This document shows, piece by piece, positions 1-6,385 of a stretch of 23,307 nt of DNA. The position numbers and the translations under genes were made by a program. Below the pieces are notes generated by a model. It worked only from the letters and a program-made list of their open reading frames with translations, searched no databases and was not told the origin of the DNA. Source of the DNA: an uncultured Oxalobacter sp. (GTDB taxonomy: Bacteria > Pseudomonadota > Gammaproteobacteria > Burkholderiales > Burkholderiaceae_D); assembly GCA_905202055.1 (NCBI GenBank), contig CAJKQK010000027.1:1-23307 (forward strand), given 5' to 3'. Positions within the stretch are counted from its first letter, which is position 1, and the number at the start of each line of letters is the position of its first letter.

Positions 1-113
1 GTGACCATTTCTGATGCAGTTGTTCAAAAAAACACCATGATGAAGTGTGATGAACTCCAAATCAGCGGTTTAGAGGTTATTTGCGAAAGGGGAGATTTAT
101 TTCGGCTCTGCCC

Positions 114-142
114 TTGAGTTTAGCGGGGTATGTCAGTACTAT
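114..142 (+). promoter_or_regulatory. candidate sigma-70 promoter for rpsF operon
   Basis: TTGAGT (114-119) and TACTAT (137-142) are separated by 17 bases. Each hexamer matches the sigma-70 consensus at four of six positions. The position, about 100 bases upstream of rpsF, would give a leader of roughly 90 bases. This is a pattern match only. Confidence 0.4.
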
Positions 143-155
143 AACGCGTCATTTT

Positions 156-215
156 TCAGCCGACCTTTAACACGTTCCTTGCCTCCCCGGGATTCGGCTG
201 ACCCAGACAGGAGGC
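156..215 (+). promoter_or_regulatory. structured rpsF leader, candidate S6:S18 autoregulatory site
   Basis: TCAGCCGA (156-163) can pair with TCGGCTGA (194-201), and GCCTCC (181-186) with GGAGGC (210-215). GGCTGA (213-218) can also compete for TCAGCC (156-161), so alternative folds are possible. A CCG (187-189) sits above the second stem. In many bacteria the S6:S18 complex binds a CCG-containing structure in its own mRNA leader; assigning that role here is inference. The 3' arm holds an AGGAGG that has no start codon at a suitable distance, and the real rpsF ribosome binding site lies just downstream at 228-233. Confidence 0.35.
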
Positions 216-240
216 TGAATAATCCGTAAGGAGCAATTCG

Positions 241-609
241 ATGCGTCATTACGAAATCGTTTTTATGGTCCATCCTGACCAGAGCGAACAGGTTCCGGCC
301 ATGATCGAACGTTACAAAAACAGTGTAACTTCCCGCGGCGGCAAAATCCATCGCGTCGAAGACTGGGGCCGTCGTCAACTGGCTTACATGATCAACAAAT
401 TCGCCAAGGCTCACTACGTATTGATGAACATCGAATGCGACGGTGAAACACTGAACGAACTGGAAACCGCATTCAAATTCAACGATGCCATTTTGCGTCA
501 CCTGACCGTCAAGATGAAACACGCTGAAACCGGTCCTTCTCCAATGATGAAATCGGCTCAGAAAGAAGAAGCTCCCAAAGCTGCTCCTGCTGAACAGGCT
601 TCTGCCTGA
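241..609 (+). CDS. rpsF: 30S ribosomal protein S6
   Basis: The 122-residue product is a small-subunit protein that binds S18 and the central domain of 16S rRNA. It begins with the family's typical MRHYEIVFMVHPDQSEQVP and has the single ferredoxin-like domain (about residues 1-96), including the RRQLAY segment. A short Ala/Lys/Glu-rich tail follows, as usual in betaproteobacteria. The ATG has a good Shine-Dalgarno, AAGGAG at 228-233. It is the first gene of rpsF-priB-rpsR-rplI, with priB starting 23 bases after its stop. Identification is secure. Confidence 0.97.
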   Translation: MRHYEIVFMVHPDQSEQVPAMIERYKNSVTSRGGKIHRVEDWGRRQLAYMINKFAKAHYVLMNIECDGETLNELETAFKFNDAILRHLTVKMKHAETGPSPMMKSAQKEEAPKAAPAEQASA

Positions 610-632
610 TTGTTAACCGACAGGAGACCTGA

Positions 633-935
633 CTGAACCCTGAAAACCTGCTTCATCTGATTGCCAGACCGATAGAACGTGAATCGATCCGTTATACACC
701 CGCTGGCATTCCTGTGATCTCCGCCCGATTGTGGCACCGGTCGCAGCAGATGGAATCAGGAACGAACCGGAACGTCGAATTCGAAATGCCAGCCATCGCT
801 ATCGGCGACATTTCAAAAGAATTCGAAAAACTGTCATCCGATTCTTTCTATCTTTTCAAGGGATTCATGGCGACGAAAAGCCTGAAAAGCAGAAGTCTCG
901 TGTTTCACATAACCGGCATTTCATCAATTGAATAG
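633..935 (+). CDS. priB: primosomal replication protein N (PriB), CTG start
   Basis: PriB is a dimeric single-strand-binding (OB-fold) protein that helps PriA reload the replisome at stalled forks. In-frame translation from 633 gives about 100 residues, beginning (M)NPENLLHLIARPIERESIR, then RYTPAGIPV and ending near SRSLVFHITG, all matching the PriB pattern and its usual length of about 100. No ATG, GTG or TTG lies in frame between the stop at 630-632 and GTG 714, and starting at 714 would remove the conserved first strand. CTG 633 has AGGAGA (622-627) five bases upstream, so it is the likely start. The neighbours are rpsF and rpsR, the classic context. A sequencing error (ATG read as CTG) is the main alternative. 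Confidence 0.88.
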   Translation: MNPENLLHLIARPIERESIRYTPAGIPVISARLWHRSQQMESGTNRNVEFEMPAIAIGDISKEFEKLSSDSFYLFKGFMATKSLKSRSLVFHITGISSIE

Positions 936-964
936 TCCAAACCTTTTACATACAGGAGCCGAAA

Positions 965-1249
965 ATGGCATTTGGTAAAAAATTTGACAAGAACAAAAAC
1001 AAAGATAAACGCAAACAGCAAAACCCTCTGTTCAAACGTAAAAAATTCTGCCGCTTCACCGCTGCAGGCGTGGAACAGATCGATTACAAAGATATCGATA
1101 CCCTGAAAGATTTCATCCAGGAAAACTGCAAGATCATGCCAGCACGTCTGACAGGAACCAAGGCACATTATCAACGTCAGGTAGACACCGCCATCAAACG
1201 CGCCCGTTTCCTGGCCCTGCTGCCATACACTTCCCTGCATTCCGCCTGA
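965..1249 (+). CDS. rpsR: 30S ribosomal protein S18
   Basis: The 94-residue S18 protein partners S6 on the 30S platform. It has a very basic N-terminus (FGKKFDKNKNKDKRKQQ), then the conserved core FKRKKFCRF, the IDYKDIDTLKDFI segment and the TGTKAHYQRQVDTAIKRAR signature. The N-terminal extension is common in betaproteobacteria. AGGAG at 954-958 precedes the ATG. It lies between priB (30 bases upstream) and rplI. Confidence 0.97.
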   Translation: MAFGKKFDKNKNKDKRKQQNPLFKRKKFCRFTAAGVEQIDYKDIDTLKDFIQENCKIMPARLTGTKAHYQRQVDTAIKRARFLALLPYTSLHSA

Positions 1250-1286
1250 TCGCTGACGGATAATCTAAAGAATACTGGAGAAAAAC

Positions 1287-1739
1287 ATGCAAGTTATTTT
1301 GATGGAAAAAGTCGGCAATCTCGGTAACCTTGGCGAAATCGTCAAAGTGAAAGACGGATATGCCCGCAACTATCTGATCCCGCAACGTATGGCTCGCCGT
1401 GCAACCCAGGCTGCCATTGAGGAATTCGAAGCAAAACGAGCCGAACTGGAAAAAGCGGCTGCTGAAAAACTGGAAGCTGCCAAAGCACAGGGCGAAAAAA
1501 TGGACGGCCTGACCGTTCAGATCCTGCAAAAATCCGGTGTGGACGGCCGTCTGTTCGGTTCCGTCACCAACTTCGACATTGCAGAAGCATTGACAAAACA
1601 GGGCTTTGACATTCACAAGGCTCAGGTTCGTTTGCCAGAAGGTCCATTCAAGACCGTTGGCGACTTCCCTGTTTCTATCGCCCTGCACTCTGACGTTGTT
1701 GCCGACATCACCGTTTCCGTTCTCGGCGAACACGTTTGA
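1287..1739 (+). CDS. rplI: 50S ribosomal protein L9
   Basis: The 150-residue L9 binds domain V of 23S rRNA and projects from the ribosome near the L1 stalk. The N-terminal domain begins MQVILMEKVGNLGNLG and carries VKVKDGYARNYLIP, the family signature. A long charged helix (about residues 42-75) connects to the C-terminal domain with GRLFGSVT. The length is normal. The Shine-Dalgarno GGAG is at 1277-1280. It is the last gene of the operon, followed 20 bases later by a strong terminator. Confidence 0.97.
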   Translation: MQVILMEKVGNLGNLGEIVKVKDGYARNYLIPQRMARRATQAAIEEFEAKRAELEKAAAEKLEAAKAQGEKMDGLTVQILQKSGVDGRLFGSVTNFDIAEALTKQGFDIHKAQVRLPEGPFKTVGDFPVSIALHSDVVADITVSVLGEHV

Positions 1740-1756
1740 TTCGAACGGCATTCAAT

Positions 1757-1789
1757 AAAAAATCCCGGACAATGTCCGGGATTTTTTTT
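1757..1789 (+). terminator. rho-independent terminator of the rpsF-rplI operon
   Basis: AATCCCGGAC (1761-1770) pairs perfectly with GTCCGGGATT (1774-1783) across a 3-base loop, followed by a run of eight T. An upstream A tract lengthens the stem. Confidence 0.93.
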
Positions 1790-1848
1790 GCCTCCCCATT
1801 CAATATCCCTGAATCAGATATTCCATTTTTTAACAACGGAAACCCCAT

Positions 1849-1884
1849 AAAAAACGGCAGGCTCTCTGACAAGCCTGCCGTTTT
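1849..1884 (-). terminator. rho-independent terminator of the universal stress protein gene
   Basis: AAAACGGCAGGCT (1851-1863) pairs with AGCCTGCCGTTTT (1872-1884), a 13-bp perfect stem with an 8-base loop. On the minus strand it is followed by a T run and lies 17 bases past the usp stop codon. It may also work in the plus direction. Confidence 0.88.
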
Positions 1885-1900
1885 ACCTGAATTGAGACAC

Positions 1901-2359
1901 TTATTTTTTCTTCTTCATATGATGAACCAGAACCGGGATCTGGCAAAGGTTCAGCACTTTGGTCGTCACGCTACCCAAGAGCAACTGTCCCAGACCGGAA
2001 CGACCGTGGGACCCCATGAAGATCAGGTCACAAGCCTGTTCGGTTGCCGCATCGGCGATGGCCGAAGCGGCCGTATTGGAAAACAGGATCATGCTGGTGA
2101 ATTTGACGCCAGCCTTTTCAGCGGCTTCCTTGATCGGCTGGAGATATTCCATTCCGACCTTGCGCATCAGTGCGTCGTATTCTTCTTCAATAGGATAAGT
2201 CGGCGGAATGATTTCGACATAGACCGGATATTGGTATTCCGGTGCGACATACACACCGATCACTTCAGACTTGTTGTCAGCGGCAAAAGCGATACCTTCC
2301 AGTGCAGCGGCAGTGGAAGGATCCGAGCCGTCTGTTGGAATCATGATTTTATTGAACAT
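1901..2359 (-). CDS. universal stress protein, UspA family
   Basis: The 152-residue product is a single-domain Usp, a cytoplasmic ATP-binding stress protein. It opens with FNKIMIPTDGSDPS and ends with the nucleotide-binding motif GX2GX9GS (residues about 116-132, GSHGRSGLGQLLLGSVT), followed by the usual C-terminal strand PVLVHH and a lysine tail. The ATP-type motif is complete, so it should bind ATP (inference from family). The start ATG has GGGAG upstream on the minus strand. A direct repeat resembling a PhoB/OmpR-class binding site lies about 52-69 bases upstream (2411-2428). It lies downstream of hom on the same strand but has its own upstream region. Confidence 0.93.
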   Translation of the reverse strand: MFNKIMIPTDGSDPSTAAALEGIAFAADNKSEVIGVYVAPEYQYPVYVEIIPPTYPIEEEYDALMRKVGMEYLQPIKEAAEKAGVKFTSMILFSNTAASAIADAATEQACDLIFMGSHGRSGLGQLLLGSVTTKVLNLCQIPVLVHHMKKKK

Positions 2360-2398
2360 AGTGATCTCCCTCGGGAATAACCAGCAGTTTTAATGTTA

Positions 2399-2428
2399 TT
2401 TATCGGACTCTGACGCTTGTTTGACGCT
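2399..2428 (-). promoter_or_regulatory. 11-bp-period direct repeat and -10 element upstream of usp
   Basis: On the minus strand AGCGTCA occurs twice (2422-2428 and 2411-2417) separated by four bases, so the repeat period is 11. Six bases further on is GATAAA (2399-2404), a plausible -10. Seven-base repeats spaced by four are the layout bound by OmpR/PhoB-family response regulators, which can replace a weak -35. Which regulator binds cannot be told. Confidence 0.4.
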
Positions 2429-2474
2429 ATCGACAAAACAGCCCCCTGATCCATAGACTAAATCAAGAGTGGGA

Positions 2475-3785
2475 TTACATCAATTCTTCAAGTCGTATTT
2501 TTGTCACTTTACCCATGACCGTCGACAGATTTTCCACTTTTTCTATTGCGGCATCCATATTCTTCTCCTGGGTCAGATGCGTCAGGATAATGATATCGAC
2601 CAGCGTTTCGCCTTCCGCGGGTTCCTTCTGCAGGAAAGCGTCGATGGAAATATTGAGATCGGCCAGAATACGGGTGATTTCAGCGAGGACACCCGGCTGA
2701 TCCTTGACTTGCAAACGCAAGTAGTAACTCGTCGTCACTTCGGACATCGGCAGAACCGGAGTGTTTTTCATCGCATCCGGCTGGAACGCCAGCGGTGGGA
2801 CACGATGTTCCGGATTGACCGATTCCAGACGGGCAATATCGACCAGATCGGCGATCACGGCAGATGCCGTCGGTTCCGAACCGGCACCCTTGCCATAATA
2901 CAGCGTCGCACCAACCGCATCGCTGTTGACCAGAACGGCATTCATCGCACCTTCCACATTGGCAATCAATTTCTTCGCAGGAATCAAAGTCGGATGAACG
3001 CGCAGTTCGATACCATCCGGCATCCGTTTGGTGATGCCCAGCAACTTGATCCGGTAACCGAGCTGTTCCGCATACTTGATATCGATGGCATTGAGCTTGT
3101 TGATACCTTCAACGTGCGCCCTGTTGAACTGGACAGGAATGCCGAACGCCAGAGCGGACATGATCGTCACTTTATGCGCAGCGTCATAACCTTCAATATC
3201 GAAAGTCGGGTCGGCCTCGGCATAACCAAGCTCCTGTGCTTCTTTCAGGACGGTATCGAAGTCCAGCCCTTTTTCACGCATTTCGGAGAGGATGAAATTG
3301 GTCGTGCCATTGATGATTCCGGCAATCCATTCGATCCGGTTGGCCGTCAGGCCTTCACGCAACGCCTTGATGATCGGAATGCCACCCGCGACAGCCGCTT
3401 CGAAAGCGACGATGACTTTCTTTTCCTGTGCGGCCTGAAAAATTTCATTGCCGTGCAAGGCCAGCAATGCCTTGTTGGCGGTAACGACATGCTTGCCGTT
3501 GGCAATCGCTTGCAGGACGAAGTCTTTGGCAACGTCGTAGCCGCCGATCAGTTCGACGACAATATCGATATCCGGGTTGTTGACAATCAGATTGCCGTCC
3601 GAAACGACTTCGCAATCGTCTCCGACGATTTTCCGTGCCCGTTCGACGTCACGGTCGGCGACCATCACGACTTCGATACCACGGCCGGCACGGCCACGGA
3701 TTTCTTTCTGGTTACGCTTCAAAACATTGAAAGTACCGGAACCGACGGTTCCCAGTCCCAAAATTCCAACTTTTACAGGCTTCAT
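2475..3785 (-). CDS. hom: homoserine dehydrogenase
   Basis: This enzyme reduces aspartate semialdehyde to homoserine with NAD(P)H, the branch point to threonine and methionine. At 436 residues it is the usual monofunctional length. An N-terminal Rossmann motif GLGTVGSG (about 10-17) binds the cofactor, GIINGTTNFIL and ELGYAEADPTFDIEGYDA form the catalytic signature, and a C-terminal ACT domain (about 350-425, LRLQVKDQPGVLAEITRIL) suggests threonine feedback. AAGGA precedes the ATG. The aminotransferase gene lies 25 bases upstream on the same strand, so the two are probably co-transcribed. The thrC gene that commonly follows in Burkholderiales is absent; usp lies there instead. Confidence 0.96.
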   Translation of the reverse strand: MKPVKVGILGLGTVGSGTFNVLKRNQKEIRGRAGRGIEVVMVADRDVERARKIVGDDCEVVSDGNLIVNNPDIDIVVELIGGYDVAKDFVLQAIANGKHVVTANKALLALHGNEIFQAAQEKKVIVAFEAAVAGGIPIIKALREGLTANRIEWIAGIINGTTNFILSEMREKGLDFDTVLKEAQELGYAEADPTFDIEGYDAAHKVTIMSALAFGIPVQFNRAHVEGINKLNAIDIKYAEQLGYRIKLLGITKRMPDGIELRVHPTLIPAKKLIANVEGAMNAVLVNSDAVGATLYYGKGAGSEPTASAVIADLVDIARLESVNPEHRVPPLAFQPDAMKNTPVLPMSEVTTSYYLRLQVKDQPGVLAEITRILADLNISIDAFLQKEPAEGETLVDIIILTHLTQEKNMDAAIEKVENLSTVMGKVTKIRLEELM

Positions 3786-3810
3786 ATTTCCTTGATGAAT
3801 AAATAAAGTC

Positions 3811-5097
3811 TTAAACGATTCTCAATTCTTTTTCTTTTTGAGGCTTGCCATATTTTCGCATCGCCAGTTCTTCCGTACCGTACTTCTTGCGATAGTACTC
3901 GAGGAAGCGGGCGATACGTTCGATCGCATGCGTCAGGTCATCCGAATTCGGCAGGAACACGACACGGAAATGATCCGGATTGATCCAGTTGAAACCGGTG
4001 CCCTGAACGATCAGAACCTTTTCACGTTCCAGCAGGTCATAGGCGAACTGTTTGTCATCCTCGATCGGATAAATTTCCGGATCGAGTTTCGGGAACATGT
4101 ACAGGGCCGCTTGCGCTTTCATACAGGTGACGCCCGGAATTTCCGTCAACAGCCTGTGCGCCAGATCACGCTGCCGGGTCAACCTTCCGCCTGGCGCAAC
4201 CAGATCATTGATACTCTGGTAACCGCCGAGTGCGGTCTGGATGGCGTACTGCCCCGGTACGTTCGAACACAGGCGCATCGACGAGAGCATATCCAGCCCG
4301 ACAATATAATCCTTTGCGTATTTCTTTTCGCCCGACACAACCATCCAGCCCACACGATAACCGCAGGAACGGTAGTTCTTGGACAGGCCATTCATGGTGA
4401 TGAACAGGACATCGTTGGCAAGCGAGGCTATCGACGTGTGCGTCACGCCGTCATACAGGCATTTGTCGTAAATTTCGTCCGCAAAAACGATCAATTGATG
4501 TTCACGGGCCAGATCGACGATTTTCTTCAGCAGTTCGTCCGGATACAGTGCTCCGGTCGGATTGTTCGGATTGATGACGACAATCGCCTTGGTATGGGGT
4601 GTGATTTTCGCTTCGATATCGGCAATGTCCGGCATCCAGTCCTTGGCTTCATCGCACATGTAATGCACGGCCTTCCCACCGGCAAGATTCACGGCAGCCG
4701 TCCAGAGAGGATAATCCGGTGTCGGAACCAGCACTTCATCGCCATTGTCGAGCAGCGCGTGCATGGAAAGCATGATCAGTTCGGAGGCGCCGTTGCCGAT
4801 ATAAATATCATCAATCGTGACTCCCTCGATATTTTTCTGCTGCGTATACTGCATAATCGCCTTGCGTGAGGCGAACATCCCTTTCGAATCCGAATACGGC
4901 GCGGCATTCTGCATGTTCTTGATCATGTCACGGACGATTTCATCCGGAGGATCGAAACCGAACGCACCGACGTTACCAATGTTCAGTTTGATGATTTTCT
5001 GACCATCCGCTTCCATTTCCGCCGCTCTTTCAAGAACGGGTCCACGGATGTCGTAACATACATTTGCCAATTTCTTCGATTTGTTAATTAGGTGCAT
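3811..5097 (-). CDS. alaC: PLP-dependent aminotransferase, AlaC/AlaA type
   Basis: This class I aminotransferase probably makes alanine from pyruvate and glutamate. It closely follows the AlaA/YfbQ pattern: KSKKLANVCYDIRGPVL at the N-terminus, NPNNPTG (about 176-182), the PLP-contacting DEIYDK (about 208-213), and the Schiff-base lysine in GLSKNYRS (about K240). I chose ATG 5097 (428 residues) because GGGAG sits six bases upstream and homologues start at this point; an in-frame ATG at 5148 lacks any ribosome binding site. hom follows by 25 bases. The alaC/alaA choice of name is uncertain; the family is not. Confidence 0.92.
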   Translation of the reverse strand: MHLINKSKKLANVCYDIRGPVLERAAEMEADGQKIIKLNIGNVGAFGFDPPDEIVRDMIKNMQNAAPYSDSKGMFASRKAIMQYTQQKNIEGVTIDDIYIGNGASELIMLSMHALLDNGDEVLVPTPDYPLWTAAVNLAGGKAVHYMCDEAKDWMPDIADIEAKITPHTKAIVVINPNNPTGALYPDELLKKIVDLAREHQLIVFADEIYDKCLYDGVTHTSIASLANDVLFITMNGLSKNYRSCGYRVGWMVVSGEKKYAKDYIVGLDMLSSMRLCSNVPGQYAIQTALGGYQSINDLVAPGGRLTRQRDLAHRLLTEIPGVTCMKAQAALYMFPKLDPEIYPIEDDKQFAYDLLEREKVLIVQGTGFNWINPDHFRVVFLPNSDDLTHAIERIARFLEYYRKKYGTEELAMRKYGKPQKEKELRIV

Positions 5098-5309
5098 TGT
5101 GTGCTCCCGGAGTTCGTTTAAGGATGGTGCCCTTTTCAACCATGACAATATATCATTCTGACCAATAGTTCAGCGGGAATCAAGATCGAAACCGCTAAAT
5201 GGTAAAGCCTATCACTTTATGACGAATTAGGTAAGAAAAAAATCGTTTGGTTCGCTTTTTGCCAAATTTCATAGTCCGCTTTCATTAATAACAGTAACAT
5301 TCGCATCAT
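5098..5309. other. divergent intergenic region, aminotransferase / Mth938-like gene
   Basis: This 212-base gap separates two diverging genes and must hold both promoters, but I see no convincing sigma-70 pair for either. TTTGG (5246-5250) and CCAAA (5262-5266) form a dyad with an 11-base spacer that could be an operator. The Mth938-like gene lacks a clear Shine-Dalgarno. Confidence 0.4.
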
Positions 5310-5702
5310 ATGAATATCGAACCCGAAAAAAACGGCGCTTCACAAACCGTTACCGCCATCACCAATGAAACCATTACGATTAATGGCACAGGCTATACGC
5401 ACAGTCTGATCGTCATGCCGGACATGAAGCCCGTTTCATGGCCGATTCACTCATTCGACGAACTGACACTGCCAGACCTGATTGAACTGGGACAATACAA
5501 ACCGGACATTATTGTGCTGGGTACAGGACGGCAAACCCGTTTTTTAAGGCAGGAAGAAACCTTCCTTCTCCTTGAAAAAGGCATCCTCATCGAATGCATG
5601 AACAACCGTGCTGCCTGTGGGGCGTACAACCTGATTGTGGCAGAAGACCGGCACGCCCTTCTCGCTCTCATTATGGACGATATGGAAGAGATAAAACAGT
5701 AA
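5310..5702 (+). CDS. Mth938-like domain protein (DUF498/Xcc1710 family)
   Basis: The 130-residue protein belongs to the small Mth938/NDUFAF3-like family of uncharacterised bacterial proteins. The diagnostic features are the segment PDIIVLGTGRQTRFL (about residues 65-79), then GILIECMNNRAACGAYNLI (about 91-109) with the conserved AAC-YN signature, and an acidic C-terminus. No signal peptide or membrane segment is visible. The biochemical role is unknown; eukaryotic relatives act in complex I assembly, but that should not be carried over. It is upstream of bcp and phoH on the same strand. No good ribosome binding site is seen. Confidence 0.85.
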   Translation: MNIEPEKNGASQTVTAITNETITINGTGYTHSLIVMPDMKPVSWPIHSFDELTLPDLIELGQYKPDIIVLGTGRQTRFLRQEETFLLLEKGILIECMNNRAACGAYNLIVAEDRHALLALIMDDMEEIKQ

Positions 5703-5733
5703 AAAAAGGTTACACTGTCGTCGTAGCGTTTTT

Positions 5734-5763
5734 TTGACCGCATATGGCTTTTCCCGCCATAAA
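5734..5763 (+). promoter_or_regulatory. possible promoter for bcp
   Basis: TTGACC (5734-5739) and CATAAA (5758-5763) are separated by 18 bases. They match the sigma-70 consensus at five and four of six positions. The -10 overlaps the right arm of a small hairpin, ATGGC...GCCAT. Confidence 0.35.
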
Positions 5764-5785
5764 AACATAAAAGAAAGCAAAAAAA

Positions 5786-6262
5786 ATGTCAGAAGAAACC
5801 GTTCGGCTTGACCAGATCGTTCCCGACTTCACCGCACAAGCAACTGTCAAACCATTCAAACTGTCAGACTACAAGGGTAAAAATCTTGTCATCTATTTCT
5901 ATCCCAAAGACAACACGCCCGGCTGTACGGCAGAAAGCATCGATTTCCGCGAATACTACCCGGAATTTTTGAAAGCCAATACCGAGATTGTCGGCCTCTC
6001 CCGGGACAGCATGCGTTCGCATGAAAATTTCGCGAAAAAATTCGATTTGCCTTTTCCCCTGATTTCCGACCCTGACGAAACCATCTGCAACCGCTTCAAT
6101 GTCATGAAAACCAAAGTCCGTTACGGCAAGCCGGGCCAGGGTATCGAACGCAGCACTTTCCTGATCGACCGTGACGGAAAACTGGTGAAAGAGTGGCGTG
6201 GTGTCAAGGTGGCCGGCCATATTGAGGAAATCCTCGAGGCAGCCCGACAATTGAACAAATAG
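5786..6262 (+). CDS. bcp: thioredoxin-dependent peroxiredoxin, Bcp/PrxQ type
   Basis: This cytoplasmic peroxidase reduces hydrogen and alkyl peroxides. The 158-residue protein has the AhpC/TSA fold with the catalytic motif YPKDNTPGCTAES; the peroxidatic cysteine is C47. The resolving cysteine found five residues later in E. coli Bcp is replaced by isoleucine, as in the other subgroup of Bcp proteins, so recycling may go through a 1-Cys route or another cysteine (inference). DPDETICNRFNV and the C-terminal RSTFLIDRDGKL are typical. It is followed by phoH on the same strand. Confidence 0.95.
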   Translation: MSEETVRLDQIVPDFTAQATVKPFKLSDYKGKNLVIYFYPKDNTPGCTAESIDFREYYPEFLKANTEIVGLSRDSMRSHENFAKKFDLPFPLISDPDETICNRFNVMKTKVRYGKPGQGIERSTFLIDRDGKLVKEWRGVKVAGHIEEILEAARQLNK

Positions 6263-6385
6263 GCGTTCTTTTATAAACGGACAAAACAGTGGGACTTTTA
6301 TCGCAGTAAATTATTTCAAAACCGACCGGACTCATCGGTCGACACTGCCGGATCATTTAAATATCCATAACAAAACGAGGTTCTG

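Larger units (their letters stand above)
1..240 (+). other. rpsF upstream region
   Basis: No recognisable gene lies here. Frame 1 is open from the window edge to a TGA at 115-117 (38 codons), which could be the 3' end of a gene or chance; its product resembles nothing I know. The rest carries a candidate promoter (114-142) and a structured leader (156-215) ahead of rpsF, listed separately. Confidence 0.5.

Noticed and set aside
1736..2380. Long plus-strand open frame (214 codons) across the usp locus
   Set aside because: It runs antisense to a clear universal stress protein gene, crosses two terminators and has no recognisable domain.
2469..3806. 445-codon plus-strand open frame opposite hom
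   Set aside because: A shadow of hom: rich in Arg/His/Phe, no domain, and codon-position pattern follows the hom frame. The similar frames opposite the aminotransferase, clpB and ybiT were rejected for the same reason.
5246..5266. TTTGG-N11-CCAAA as a LysR-type operator
   Set aside because: The dyad is real but short, the T-N11-A register does not fit, and no LysR gene is nearby; kept only as a note in the intergenic entry.
6324..6350. Small hairpin CGACCG/CGGTCG between bcp and phoH as a terminator
   Set aside because: Only six base pairs and no T run follows.
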